The notes: generated by a model not told the origin, from the sequence alone. Positions 1-6,783 are shown, numbered from the stretch's first letter. The stretch: DNA of 15,067 bases from Muribaculaceae bacterium (GCA_029057255.1 JAICZO010000469.1:1-15067); one strand, 5' to 3'. Numbers and translations are program-made.

Positions 1-21
1 CTCTTATAGTAAACGGTATTT

Positions 22-1185
22 TTAGAAATCTTCTTCGATAGAGAATTCGTCGGCAATCTCGTCGTCGAAAGTGTCGTCGGAGGCACTGCTCGGGGCGGTT
101 TTCTCCTCGGCGGGTTCGGCCGACTTGGTCGATACGGGGCGGTTGGTCTTGTCGGCTGCCTTGAGAGCTTCCATAATTGCCTTCTCAAGCTCCTCGGCCA
201 GTTCGGGGTTGTCCTGGATGACACGCTTTGCGGCGTCACGCCCCTGGGCAATCTTGCTGCCGTTGTAGCTGAACCACGAGCCGCTCTTGTTGATGATGTC
301 AAGCTCGACACCGAGGTCAAGAATCTCTCCGGCCTTGGATATGCCTTCTCCGAACATGATGTCGAACTCGGCACGTTTGAAGGGAGGCGCCACCTTGTTC
401 TTGACCACTTTGATGAATGCACGCTTGCCGAGGACGTCTTCGCCGTCTTTGATCGGGTTGCGCGAGCGTATGTCGATACGCACCGATGCGTAGAACTTGA
501 GGGCGTTGCCGCCGGTAGTTGTCTCGGTGGGGCCGAACATCTGACCTATTTTCTCACGCAGCTGGTTGATGAAGATGCAGGTGGTGTTGGTGCGCGCTAT
601 AGTGCCTGTGAGCTTGCGCATTGCCTGCGACATGAGGCGTGCCTGGAGGCCCATGTTGCGGTCGCCCATCTCGCCTTCAATCTCGCTCTTGGGGGTGAGG
701 GCTGCCACAGAGTCGACCACGATGATGTCGACAGCCGACGAGCGGATGAGCTGCTCGGCAATCTCGAGAGCCTGCTCGCCGTTGTCGGGCTGTGAGATGA
801 GCAGGTTGTTGATGTCTACGCCGAGCTGCTGGGCATAGAAGCGGTCGAAGGCATGCTCGGCGTCGATCATGGCCGCGATGCCGCCGCGCTTCTGTGCTTC
901 GGCGATGGCATGGATGGCGAGCGTGGTCTTACCCGACGACTCCGGACCGTATATTTCGATGATACGTCCGCGGGGATAGCCTCCGACGCCGAGGGCGTGG
1001 TTTAGGCTTATTGAGCCGGTGGGTATCACCTCGATGTTTTCGATGACATCGTCGCCCATCTTCATGATGGCGCCGCGTCCGTATGCTTTCTCGATGCGTC
1101 CCATTGCCTGGGCGAGAGCCTCGAGGCGAGCTGCCTGCGGGTCTTTTTCGGCACCGGTTTTCTTTGTGGTTTCTTTCTTTGCCAT
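22..1185 (-). CDS. recA: RecA recombinase
   Basis: Encodes a 387-residue RecA, the cytoplasmic ATP-dependent recombinase that coats single-stranded DNA, drives strand exchange and, in many bacteria, activates LexA self-cleavage. Visible signatures are the Walker A loop GPESSGKTT at about residues 80-88, the Walker B strand VDIIVVDS near 152-159, the L1 region around GEMGDRNMGLQARLMSQ, and the L2 and filament core QMFGPTETTTGGNALKF. The C-terminal tail of about 45 residues is acidic and Ser/Thr/Ala-rich, as in other RecA proteins, and ends in EEDF. The ATG at 1183-1185 gives the usual Lys-rich N-terminus MAKKE and is the natural start. No recX or lexA lies next to it. A Bacteroidota-type -7 box lies 43 nt upstream of the start, so recA is probably transcribed on its own. 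Length and motifs are normal for the family; identification is essentially certain. Confidence 0.99.
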   Translation of the reverse strand: MAKKETTKKTGAEKDPQAARLEALAQAMGRIEKAYGRGAIMKMGDDVIENIEVIPTGSISLNHALGVGGYPRGRIIEIYGPESSGKTTLAIHAIAEAQKRGGIAAMIDAEHAFDRFYAQQLGVDINNLLISQPDNGEQALEIAEQLIRSSAVDIIVVDSVAALTPKSEIEGEMGDRNMGLQARLMSQAMRKLTGTIARTNTTCIFINQLREKIGQMFGPTETTTGGNALKFYASVRIDIRSRNPIKDGEDVLGKRAFIKVVKNKVAPPFKRAEFDIMFGEGISKAGEILDLGVELDIINKSGSWFSYNGSKIAQGRDAAKRVIQDNPELAEELEKAIMEALKAADKTNRPVSTKSAEPAEEKTAPSSASDDTFDDEIADEFSIEEDF

Positions 1186-1227
1186 AAGGAGAACGTATGT
1201 AGTTTATTGTTAATTGATTTTCTGATG

Positions 1228-1235
1228 CAAATTTA
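1228..1235 (-). promoter_or_regulatory. Probable recA promoter, -7 box TAAATTTG
   Basis: On the minus strand TAAATTTG matches the Bacteroidota -7 consensus TAnnTTTG. It lies 42 nt upstream of the recA ATG and is followed by GC, the same context as the -7 boxes before cdd and the DUF2723 gene. No clean TTTG occurs at the expected -33 spacing; the upstream region instead carries TTTCTTGCA. A second -7-like octamer, TAATTTTG, lies further upstream at 1338-1345 and could be a second start site. Confidence 0.6.
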
Positions 1236-1247
1236 GCGCCTTTTGTG

Positions 1248-1368
1248 TGCAAGAAATATGCACATATGTGTTAAAGTATGTTTATTGTTTCTTTACATCG
1301 AACCATTCTGCCATGCCTGCGTTTTATTAGTACATAGCAAAATTACTTTTTCCATTGCAAGAAATGTG
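1248..1368 (-). repeat. Direct repeat of a 13-mer upstream of recA, plus a 10-bp palindrome
   Basis: TGCAAGAAATATG at 1248-1260 and TGCAAGAAATGTG at 1356-1368 (plus-strand reading) are identical at 12 of 13 positions and in the same orientation, 108 bp apart. On the minus strand each lies just upstream of a -7-like octamer: 12 nt before TAAATTTG (1228-1235) and 10 nt before TAATTTTG (1338-1345). Directly beside the first copy is the perfect palindrome CACATATGTG (1261-1270). The arrangement suggests operator or promoter elements for recA, but no factor can be named from the sequence. The rest of the 259-bp recA-DUF2007 spacer is AT-rich, with no gene visible. Confidence 0.4.
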
Positions 1369-1387
1369 ATAATGATTGGTTTATTAT

Positions 1388-1424
1388 CTAACGTGGCGCC
1401 ACTGTGACAGCGGTGCCACGTTAG
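1388..1424 (-). terminator. Strong hairpin after the cdd-tyrS-DUF2007 cluster
   Basis: The 10-nt arms CTAACGTGGC (1388-1397) and GCCACGTTAG (1415-1424) are perfect reverse complements. Pairing continues inward, with a wobble and one mismatch, to a 3-nt TGA loop. It begins 20 nt beyond the DUF2007 stop codon, where a terminator of the minus-strand operon would be expected. The run TTTTTA at 1425-1430 follows it on the plus strand, so on the minus strand the hairpin is preceded by A residues and lacks a U tract. It is either a U-less 3'-end stabiliser or terminator for the operon, or a terminator facing plus-strand antisense transcription. Confidence 0.6.
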
Positions 1425-1444
1425 TTTTTATACATATACCTGCT

Positions 1445-1672
1445 TCAGGCGTCGTTGCTCTGGCGGAGCAGTTCGCGTGCTCGGGCGAGGTCGTCGGCGC
1501 CGACAAAGAGTCTGACTGGCGCCCATGTCGTTCCGGCGCCGTAGAGGGTCGACATGTTGTTAGGCTCCACATATGCCGCAATGCCGGCATTCTCGAGCAT
1601 ACCTTTCGCTATAAAAGCGTCGGGCTCGCCGCTGAATTCAGCGGCGAGCACCCACTGCCTGTTTTCTTTCAT
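1445..1672 (-). CDS. DUF2007-type small protein
   Basis: Encodes a 75-residue soluble protein resembling the DUF2007 (putative signal transducing) family, small alpha/beta domains of unknown biochemical role. Family-like features are an opening strand WVLAAEFSGEPDAF (about residues 7-20), the helix AKGMLENAGIAAYV (about 22-35), a segment with NNMSTLYG, a strand VRLFVGADD and the closing helix ARARELLRQS. Length fits a single-domain member. It starts only 9 nt after the tyrS stop codon, so it is almost certainly the last gene of the cdd-tyrS transcript. A strong hairpin follows its stop. The ATG at 1670-1672 is the first in-frame start that keeps the opening strand. I infer no specific function; the link to tyrS may reflect only co-transcription. 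Confidence 0.8.
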   Translation of the reverse strand: MKENRQWVLAAEFSGEPDAFIAKGMLENAGIAAYVEPNNMSTLYGAGTTWAPVRLFVGADDLARARELLRQSNDA

Positions 1673-1681
1673 TATCAGTAT

Positions 1682-2974
1682 TTATCTGACGATGAGCAGA
1701 TAGTAGTTCTTCTTGCCTTTCTGGACGATGATGTATCGGTCGTTGAGGAGCATCGACAGCGATGCCACGGCCTGGGGGTCGGTCTCCTTGGCTTTGTTTA
1801 TCGAGAGTCCGCCGCCCTGGGTGAGCTTGCGCATCTCGGCCTTGGAGGGGAATACGGCAGCCTTCTCGGTGAGGAGGTCGGCCAGACGTATGCCGGCTTC
1901 GATGTCGGCGCGTTCTACTTCGAAAGTGGGCACGCCCTCGAATATCTCGAGCAGAGTCTTCTCGTCGATGTTGTGGAGTTTCTCGGCGGCGTCCTTGCTG
2001 AAGAGAATCTGCGAAGCCTCGAGAGCAGCCTCGTAGTCGGCGGCACTGTGTACCATCGTAGTCACTTCCTGGGCGAGGCGCTTCTGGAGGGGGCGTCGGC
2101 CTGGGTCAGCTTTCTGCTCCTCGATGAGAGCTTCGACTTCGCTCTGTGTGAGTTCGGTGAAAATCTTGATATATTTCTCGGCGTCTTCGTCGCTGACGTT
2201 GAGCCAGAACTGATAGAACTTGTAGGGCGATGTGCGCTCGGGGTCGAGCCATACGTTGCCGCCCTCGGTCTTGCCGAATTTTGTGCCGTCGGCCTTGGTG
2301 ATGAGCTGGCATGTGATGGCGAAAGCCTCACCGCCGACAGTGCGGCGTATCAGCTCGGTGCCGGTGGTGATGTTGCCCCACTGGTCCGAGCCTCCGATCT
2401 GGAACTTGCATCCGTTCTCGCGGTAGAGGTTGAGGAAGTCGTAGCCCTGTACGAGCTGGTAGCTGAACTCGGTGAACGACATGCCCTGCTGCGACTCTCC
2501 CGAGAGGCGTTTCTTGACAGAGTCCTTGGCCATCATATAGTTGACGGTGATGAGCTTGCCCACGTCGCGGATGAACTCAAGGAAGGAGAAGTTCTTCATC
2601 CAGTCGTAGTTGTTGACCAGTATTGCGGCGTTGGGTGCGTCGGAGTCGAAGTCAAGGAACTTGCTGAGCTGTTTCTTGATGCCCTCCTGGTTGTGGCGGA
2701 GAGTCTCCTCGTCGAGGAGCTTGCGCTCCTGGCTCTTCATCGAGGGGTCGCCGATCATTCCCGTAGCTCCGCCTACAAGAGCGATGGGCTTATGGCCTGA
2801 GCGCTGGAAATGCTTGAGCATCATCACACCCACAAGGTGACCGATGTGCAGACTGTCGGCAGTGGGGTCGATTCCGAGATAGCCGGTTGCCATGCCTTTC
2901 TTAAGTTCTTCGTCGGCGCCGGGCATCACGGTATGAAGCATGCCGCGCCAGGTAAGTTCTTCAATAAAATCCAT
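1682..2974 (-). CDS. tyrS: Tyrosyl-tRNA synthetase
   Basis: Encodes a 430-residue cytoplasmic class I tyrosyl-tRNA synthetase, which activates tyrosine with ATP and charges tRNA-Tyr. The HIGH motif is exact (residues 43-46, in SLHIGHLVG), preceded by GIDPTADS. The tyrosine pocket is recognisable in YQLVQGYDF (about 172-180) and in GGSDQWGN (about 194-201). The KMSKS loop is KFGKT (232-236), a form usual in bacterial TyrRS. An S4-like RNA-binding domain occupies roughly the last 80 residues, containing LTQGGGLSINK. Length is typical of the bacterial enzyme. It lies 31 nt downstream of cdd and 9 nt upstream of the DUF2007 gene, so the three genes form a probable operon. I see no T-box or other leader element before it. 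Confidence 0.98.
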   Translation of the reverse strand: MDFIEELTWRGMLHTVMPGADEELKKGMATGYLGIDPTADSLHIGHLVGVMMLKHFQRSGHKPIALVGGATGMIGDPSMKSQERKLLDEETLRHNQEGIKKQLSKFLDFDSDAPNAAILVNNYDWMKNFSFLEFIRDVGKLITVNYMMAKDSVKKRLSGESQQGMSFTEFSYQLVQGYDFLNLYRENGCKFQIGGSDQWGNITTGTELIRRTVGGEAFAITCQLITKADGTKFGKTEGGNVWLDPERTSPYKFYQFWLNVSDEDAEKYIKIFTELTQSEVEALIEEQKADPGRRPLQKRLAQEVTTMVHSAADYEAALEASQILFSKDAAEKLHNIDEKTLLEIFEGVPTFEVERADIEAGIRLADLLTEKAAVFPSKAEMRKLTQGGGLSINKAKETDPQAVASLSMLLNDRYIIVQKGKKNYYLLIVR

Positions 2975-3005
2975 TGTCTGTTATAAAGGGAATAGGGAAT
3001 AATTC

Positions 3006-3479
3006 TTAAAATTCTGTAAATGCCAGAGGCAGAAGCGACTGTACCGAGGGCAGACGGTAGATGGTCTCGCGGCCCACGAGCAGCACCGGCACATGGTGTC
3101 CGGCCAGCACTTCATACTCCAACAGAGCCTGGCGGCAGGCGCCGCAAGGGGCTGTCGGAGGCTCGCATTCGACGCCGTCGGTACCTACCGATGCCACGGC
3201 GATCATCTCGAAGCGAGCGTCGGGGTAGTTGGCGCCGGCCCAGTAGCAGGCCGAGCGCTCGGCACAGGTGCCCGAGGGGAACGCTACATTTTCCTGATTG
3301 GCACCGGTTACTGTCACGCCGTTGTCAAGCAGTATGGCTGCGCCTACCTTGAATTTGCTGTAGGGAGAGTAGGATCCTTTGGTGGCATTGCGGGCAGCGT
3401 CGACAAGAGCGCGCGAGCGCTCGTCGAGCTCGTCATAGGCATATGCCTTGAGCGGTATGATAATATCGATGTCTTTCAT
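3006..3479 (-). CDS. cdd: Cytidine deaminase
   Basis: Encodes a 157-residue zinc-dependent cytidine deaminase of the small tetrameric type, which converts cytidine and deoxycytidine to uridine and deoxyuridine in pyrimidine salvage. The active site is visible: TCAERSA gives zinc ligand Cys72 and catalytic Glu74, and PCGACRQ gives ligands Cys112 and Cys115. YSPYSKFKVGAAI (about 37-49) and the substrate-binding NQEN (about 61-64) are also family hallmarks. I chose the ATG at 3477-3479. The frame stays open to a TTG at 3501-3503, but that codon lies inside the -7 promoter box and would not be in the transcript. It is the first gene of a probable cdd-tyrS-DUF2007 operon and is divergent from the TPR gene. 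Confidence 0.96.
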   Translation of the reverse strand: MKDIDIIIPLKAYAYDELDERSRALVDAARNATKGSYSPYSKFKVGAAILLDNGVTVTGANQENVAFPSGTCAERSACYWAGANYPDARFEMIAVASVGTDGVECEPPTAPCGACRQALLEYEVLAGHHVPVLLVGRETIYRLPSVQSLLPLAFTEF

Positions 3480-3500
3480 GTAAAAAGTGTGTTTGGAGTG

Positions 3501-3531
3501 CAAATTTACGGCTTTAGCCGCCTATTTCAAA
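3501..3531 (-). promoter_or_regulatory. cdd-tyrS operon promoter
   Basis: On the minus strand, TTTG (3528-3531) and TAAATTTG (3501-3508) are separated by exactly 19 nt. This is a textbook Bacteroidota primary-sigma promoter, 21 nt before the cdd ATG. The spacer holds the inverted repeat CGGCT-TT-AGCCG (3509-3520). The -33 box sits inside a looser dyad, GCCTA (3520-3524) and TAGGC (3536-3540). Either dyad could be an operator; nothing in the window names a regulator. Confidence 0.82.
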
Positions 3532-3548
3532 AATTTAGGCTATTAAAA

Positions 3549-3580
3549 TTTCGCTATTTTAGAAATATACACTATTTTTG
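3549..3580 (+). promoter_or_regulatory. Probable promoter of the TPR gene, divergent from cdd
   Basis: TATTTTTG (3573-3580) matches the -7 consensus TAnnTTTG. A near-match to the -33 element, TTTC at 3549-3552, lies 20 nt upstream. Transcription would begin near 3587 and leave a leader of about 90 nt before the ATG at 3679. The cdd promoter fires in the opposite direction from the same 199-bp spacer. Confidence 0.6.
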
Positions 3581-3593
3581 CAGTCGCGTAAGC

Positions 3594-3650
3594 AGTGCAT
3601 TCCAAGGTATTGCTCTGCGGTAGCACATGCACTCTCTCCCGATTTTTTTA
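3594..3650 (+). ncRNA. Structured 5' leader or candidate small RNA ahead of the TPR gene
   Basis: The arms AGTGCAT (3594-3600) and ATGCACT (3627-3633) are perfect complements. They enclose a second small stem, TGCT (3611-3614) with AGCA (3622-3625). Nine nucleotides later comes the run TTTTTTT (3643-3649). The element starts a few bases after the predicted transcription start and ends before the ATG at 3679. It may be an attenuator or mRNA stabiliser, or a short RNA ended at the U-run. The gap between stem and U-run is larger than in a classical terminator, and I recognise no known RNA family. Confidence 0.35.
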
Positions 3651-3678
3651 TTCTGATAAACGCAAACCAATAATATCA

Positions 3679-4329
3679 ATGGAAAAAAACACACCGACCA
3701 CCGAACAGGTCGACATGAGCGAAGACATCATCGCCAAAGCGCGTGCAAACAAGAAATCTATCGTGTGGGGCTCTATTGCAGCTGCTGTAGTTCTCATCGG
3801 TATATTCGTATGGATCATGGTGGCTCAGGCCGGTAGCCGCAAGGCTGACGAGCTCGTGGCCAAGGCCGATGCTGCACAGACCGACTCTATAGCCCTCGCT
3901 CTCTATACCCAGGCTGCCGATGCCGGTTACAAGAGCGGCAACCGTGCGGCTGCCGAGGCAGGCATCCGTCTCTATCGCGACGGCAAGTACGAGGAAGCTC
4001 TCAAATATCTCGGCAAGGCATCGCTCGACGACGAAGTGGCTGCTGCCGGTGTATACACTCTCGAAGGCGACTGCAACGTAAACCTCGAGAAGTACGACGC
4101 TGCCCTCAAGTGCTACGACAAGGCTATCTCGAAGGCTGACGAAAACCCCGAAGTAGTACCTTTCATCCTCATAAAGAAGGCCAACGTATACCGTGCTCAG
4201 GGCAAGTTTGCCGACGAAGCCAAGGCTTACAAGGAAATCATCGACGAATATCCCTCGTATGTAGCCGGCACACGCACCGACATCAAGAAGTACTACGAAC
4301 GCGCCCTCGCTGCTTCGCAGGCAAAATAA
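3679..4329 (+). CDS. Membrane-anchored TPR protein (YfgM/TPR_21-like)
   Basis: Encodes 216 residues with a short charged cytoplasmic N-terminus (1-27), one hydrophobic segment SIVWGSIAAAVVLIGIFVWI (about 27-46), and an otherwise helical, Ala/Lys/Glu-rich domain. The helices look like TPR pairs, for example YTQAADAGYKSGNRAAAEAG, LEGDCNVNLEKYDAALKCYD and KANVYRAQGKFADEAKAYKE. This layout resembles the YfgM-like group of single-pass TPR proteins, which in E. coli associate with periplasmic chaperones and the Sec translocon; a similar role here is inference. I chose the ATG at 3679 because the upstream extension (from a TTG at 3595) would run through the structured leader and is not protein-like. 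It has its own promoter and ends in a clear intrinsic terminator, so it appears monocistronic. Confidence 0.85.
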   Translation: MEKNTPTTEQVDMSEDIIAKARANKKSIVWGSIAAAVVLIGIFVWIMVAQAGSRKADELVAKADAAQTDSIALALYTQAADAGYKSGNRAAAEAGIRLYRDGKYEEALKYLGKASLDDEVAAAGVYTLEGDCNVNLEKYDAALKCYDKAISKADENPEVVPFILIKKANVYRAQGKFADEAKAYKEIIDEYPSYVAGTRTDIKKYYERALAASQAK

Positions 4330-4365
4330 ACTAAGAATCAGATACACAGCCATAACAAGCGAGAG

Positions 4366-4401
4366 AGGGCTGCCGCGTTAGCTTCGTGGCGGCCCTTTTT
4401 T
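4366..4401 (+). terminator. Rho-independent terminator after the TPR gene
   Basis: A GC-rich 11-bp stem (4366-4376 with 4386-4396, two G-T wobbles) has a 9-nt loop and is followed by six T residues (4396-4401). It starts 37 nt after the TPR stop codon and ends only 31 nt before the MATE start, leaving little room for a separate MATE promoter. Confidence 0.88.
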
Positions 4402-4432
4402 GCTACAATATATTGACTATCAGCAGACAGAT

Positions 4433-5803
4433 ATGTCCGATAAAAAGCTTGAGCGTCTGGCCACACAACCTATAGGCCGCCTTCTGTGGGAGTACAGTCT
4501 CCCGGCGGTCGTAGGCATGCTCGTGATGGCTCTATATAATGTAGTCGACCGAATATTCATAGGGCAGTGGGTAGGCCCCGACGCTATCGCCGGACTCGCC
4601 ATCACATTCCCGGTGATGAATCTGACAACGGCCATAGGCGTGCTTATCGGCGTCGGTGCCTCGGCCCGCATGTCGATAGAGCTTGGCGCCCAGCGCCTTG
4701 ACAGAGCCGGCATAATCCTGGGCAACACCATGATGCTGACACTTGTCAACGGTGCCCTCTACATCGCCGCCTTCGTCTACTGGCTCGACCCGCTGCTGCT
4801 GCTCTTCGGCGCCAGCGAGGCCACGCTCCCTTATGCCCGCGACTACATGCTTGTGCTCATGCCCGGCTGTCTGCTCACCAACATCGCGTATGGCCTCAAC
4901 AACCTTATGCGTGCCTCGGGCTATCCGCGCAGAGCAATGATGACGATGATAATAGGTGCTGTGGTCAACGTCGGTCTTGACCCGCTTTTCATCTATGTCT
5001 TTGACTGGGGCATATCCGGTGCCGCTCTTGCCACCGACATAGCCATGGGAGTCTCGGCCGCCTTTGTGCTCCGGCATTTTTTCCGTCGGGAGTCCTCGGT
5101 CAGATTCCGTCGCGGCACCTACCGCCTGCGGTGGCACATAGTGCTCGGCATCATGTCCATCGGCGCGGCGCCTGCCATAGTGAATGCAGCCTCTTGTGTG
5201 GTCAATGCCTTGGCCAACAATGCTTTGCTGCAATACGGCAGTGACCGCGACATCGGTGCCGCAGGCATCATGGTGACATATACGTCGCTCTTGGTGACGG
5301 TCGTGCTCGGTCTGTGTCAGGGCATGCAGCCCGTCGTGGGATATAACTATGGCGCGGGGCAGCTTCACCGCCTCAGGCGCGCATATTTCCTTGCCGTGGC
5401 GGCCGCGAGCGTCATTACGGGAGGCGGAGCGCTTATAGGCCTGTTCTTCCCCTCCGACATAGCGCGGGTCTTCACCACCGACGCCGATCTGATTGCCGCC
5501 ACCGACCGTGCGCTCGGCAGCTGCCTGCTGATGTTTGCCGTGGTAGGTTTCCAGATTATATCCACATCCTTCTTCCAGAGTGTGGGTAATGCTTCGGAGT
5601 CGATACTCGTGGGTATGCTCCGTCAGGTCATCTTCCTTATACCCTTGCTTGTTTTCCTGCCGCGCACCTTCGGCATCGACGGCGTATGGTATTCTTTCCC
5701 TATCTCCGACGCAGTCGCTACGGTAGTTACATTCGTGCTTATTATCAAGCAGTTCCGGACGTTGAAGGCTCAGGCTCGCCTCAAGACTTCTGAAACTCTG
5801 TAG
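4433..5803 (+). CDS. MATE-family multidrug/Na+ antiporter
   Basis: Encodes a 456-residue inner-membrane protein of the multidrug and toxin extrusion (MATE) superfamily, closest in appearance to the MepA/NorM-type bacterial branch, which exports drugs and cations using Na+ or H+ gradients. It has about 12 hydrophobic segments in two related halves. Family-like signatures are the opening GRLLWEYSLPAVVGMLVMAL (about 16-35), YNVVDRIFIGQWVGPDAIAG (about 36-55), the NNLMRASGYP loop (about 156-165), VVNVGLDPLFIYVFDWGISG, and, in the second half, QGMQPVVGYNYGAG. I chose the ATG at 4433; a TTG at 4400 lies in the terminator of the upstream gene. The substrate cannot be told from sequence. Its 3' end overlaps the convergent AraC gene by 23 bp. 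A palindrome CAATATATTG (4406-4415) lies between terminator and start. Confidence 0.94.
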   Translation: MSDKKLERLATQPIGRLLWEYSLPAVVGMLVMALYNVVDRIFIGQWVGPDAIAGLAITFPVMNLTTAIGVLIGVGASARMSIELGAQRLDRAGIILGNTMMLTLVNGALYIAAFVYWLDPLLLLFGASEATLPYARDYMLVLMPGCLLTNIAYGLNNLMRASGYPRRAMMTMIIGAVVNVGLDPLFIYVFDWGISGAALATDIAMGVSAAFVLRHFFRRESSVRFRRGTYRLRWHIVLGIMSIGAAPAIVNAASCVVNALANNALLQYGSDRDIGAAGIMVTYTSLLVTVVLGLCQGMQPVVGYNYGAGQLHRLRRAYFLAVAAASVITGGGALIGLFFPSDIARVFTTDADLIAATDRALGSCLLMFAVVGFQIISTSFFQSVGNASESILVGMLRQVIFLIPLLVFLPRTFGIDGVWYSFPISDAVATVVTFVLIIKQFRTLKAQARLKTSETL

Positions 5804-6686
5804 GCGACATGCCCGTGAGGTGCTTGAAGTACTTGCCGAACGATGACTGATTGGAGAAGTTGAGGCTGTAGGCCACTTGCTGGATGTTCTTGCCCGAATA
5901 CCGCAGCAGGTTCTTGGCCTCCATAATCACGAAATGGTCGATCCATCGTGCCGCCGAGCGTCCTGTGGCCTCTTTGACGAGCAGCGACAGATACTTGGGC
6001 GATATGAAGAGCTTCGAGGCGTAGAAATTGACTGAGCGCTCCTTGGTGTAGTACAGGTGTACGAGCTTGAGGAAGTCGTGCACGTAGCTGCTGCGGCGCG
6101 GCCCCATGCCCTCGGTGTTGTTGATTTCGATGCGTTTGTAGAGCAGAAGCATCATCTGATAGAACATTGCCGACGTGAGGCTCGACAGTATGTGTCGGGT
6201 CAGCTGGATGTTGAACTGGTCGTCGAGCACCAGGCTGATGAGTTTGAGATACCTTATAAGCAGCGGCAGCTCACGCTCGTGCAGGTCGAAGACAGGGCTT
6301 TTGCGCTCGACAAGAGCTTCGCCCGAGATGGCCGAGAACGATATGTTGACATCCTGCATGAAGGCAGCCGAATAGCCTAAGATGTAGGCATCTACAGGCT
6401 CGTCGTTCCTTATGTTGAGCTGGAGCACAGTGCCGTGCGGGAATGATATGGTGCAGGGCGCTTCGGCGACATAATCCTCGAAGTTGACATTAAGGCGCAC
6501 TGTCCCCTGTGCTATGACAAGAAATACAGAACCTTCTACTTTTATGCTTTCTGTGCCCGGAAATGAAAGGTTGTTGCCGGGCTCTGTCATTAAATGAGCG
6601 AAAACTACGTTATTTTCAATGGCTTTGTATTCTGTTGCTGTCTTCTCGAGAAGCTCTAATCCGTCTGCCGTGATTCTTTGTTCCAT
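5781..6686 (-). CDS. AraC-family transcriptional regulator
   Basis: Encodes a 301-residue regulator. The C-terminal 100 residues are a typical AraC/XylS double helix-turn-helix: the first around 219-242 (ASKLFISPKYLSLLVKEATG) and the second around 266-292 (IQQVAYSLNFSNQSSFGKYF), ending GMSPTEFQKS. The first 190 or so residues are beta-rich and cupin-like (for example TISFPHGTVLQLNIRNDEPV), as in family members that sense a small ligand, then helical. The ATG at 6684-6686 was chosen; a TTG at 6699-6701 would leave almost no leader after the -7 box. It converges on the MATE gene and overlaps its 3' end. Whether it controls that transporter is unproven: most local AraC regulators act on a neighbour, but the convergent layout does not show it. 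A dyad with a -7 box sits just upstream and may mediate autoregulation. Confidence 0.93.
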   Translation of the reverse strand: MEQRITADGLELLEKTATEYKAIENNVVFAHLMTEPGNNLSFPGTESIKVEGSVFLVIAQGTVRLNVNFEDYVAEAPCTISFPHGTVLQLNIRNDEPVDAYILGYSAAFMQDVNISFSAISGEALVERKSPVFDLHERELPLLIRYLKLISLVLDDQFNIQLTRHILSSLTSAMFYQMMLLLYKRIEINNTEGMGPRRSSYVHDFLKLVHLYYTKERSVNFYASKLFISPKYLSLLVKEATGRSAARWIDHFVIMEAKNLLRYSGKNIQQVAYSLNFSNQSSFGKYFKHLTGMSPTEFQKS

Positions 6687-6705
6687 CAGTACATTATACA
6701 ATAAT

Positions 6706-6732
6706 GCCCCAAAATTACGAAAATTTTGGGGC
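6706..6732 (-). promoter_or_regulatory. Perfect 11-bp dyad overlapping a -7 box before the AraC gene
   Basis: GCCCCAAAATT (6706-6716) and AATTTTGGGGC (6722-6732) are perfect reverse complements around a 5-nt centre. On the minus strand the element contains TAATTTTG (6710-6717), which fits the -7 consensus 23 nt before the AraC ATG. No good -33 TTTG lies at the expected spacing. It could be an operator covering the promoter, or the 3' hairpin of the COG0523 gene that ends 52 nt upstream; no U tract follows it on the minus strand. Confidence 0.55.
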
Positions 6733-6783
6733 TTATACCATCGTTGTGTACTTTTTTGCTATAAATCTATCCTTTCGGAACAG

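Noticed and set aside
1376..2800. Long open frame on the plus strand antisense to DUF2007 and tyrS
   Set aside because: It lies opposite two clear genes and its translation is a low-complexity shadow rich in Val, Glu, Leu and Gly, caused by GC-biased codon use.
3601..3626. tRNA-like D-arm in the TPR leader
   Set aside because: There is no anticodon arm, T-arm (GTTCGA-type) or acceptor stem downstream; the likeness is limited to about 20 nt, so no tRNA gene is called.
4532..5368. Minus-strand open frame inside the MATE gene
   Set aside because: The MATE reading gives an uninterrupted membrane protein with family motifs; the opposite frame gives a His/Gly-rich sequence of no known kind.
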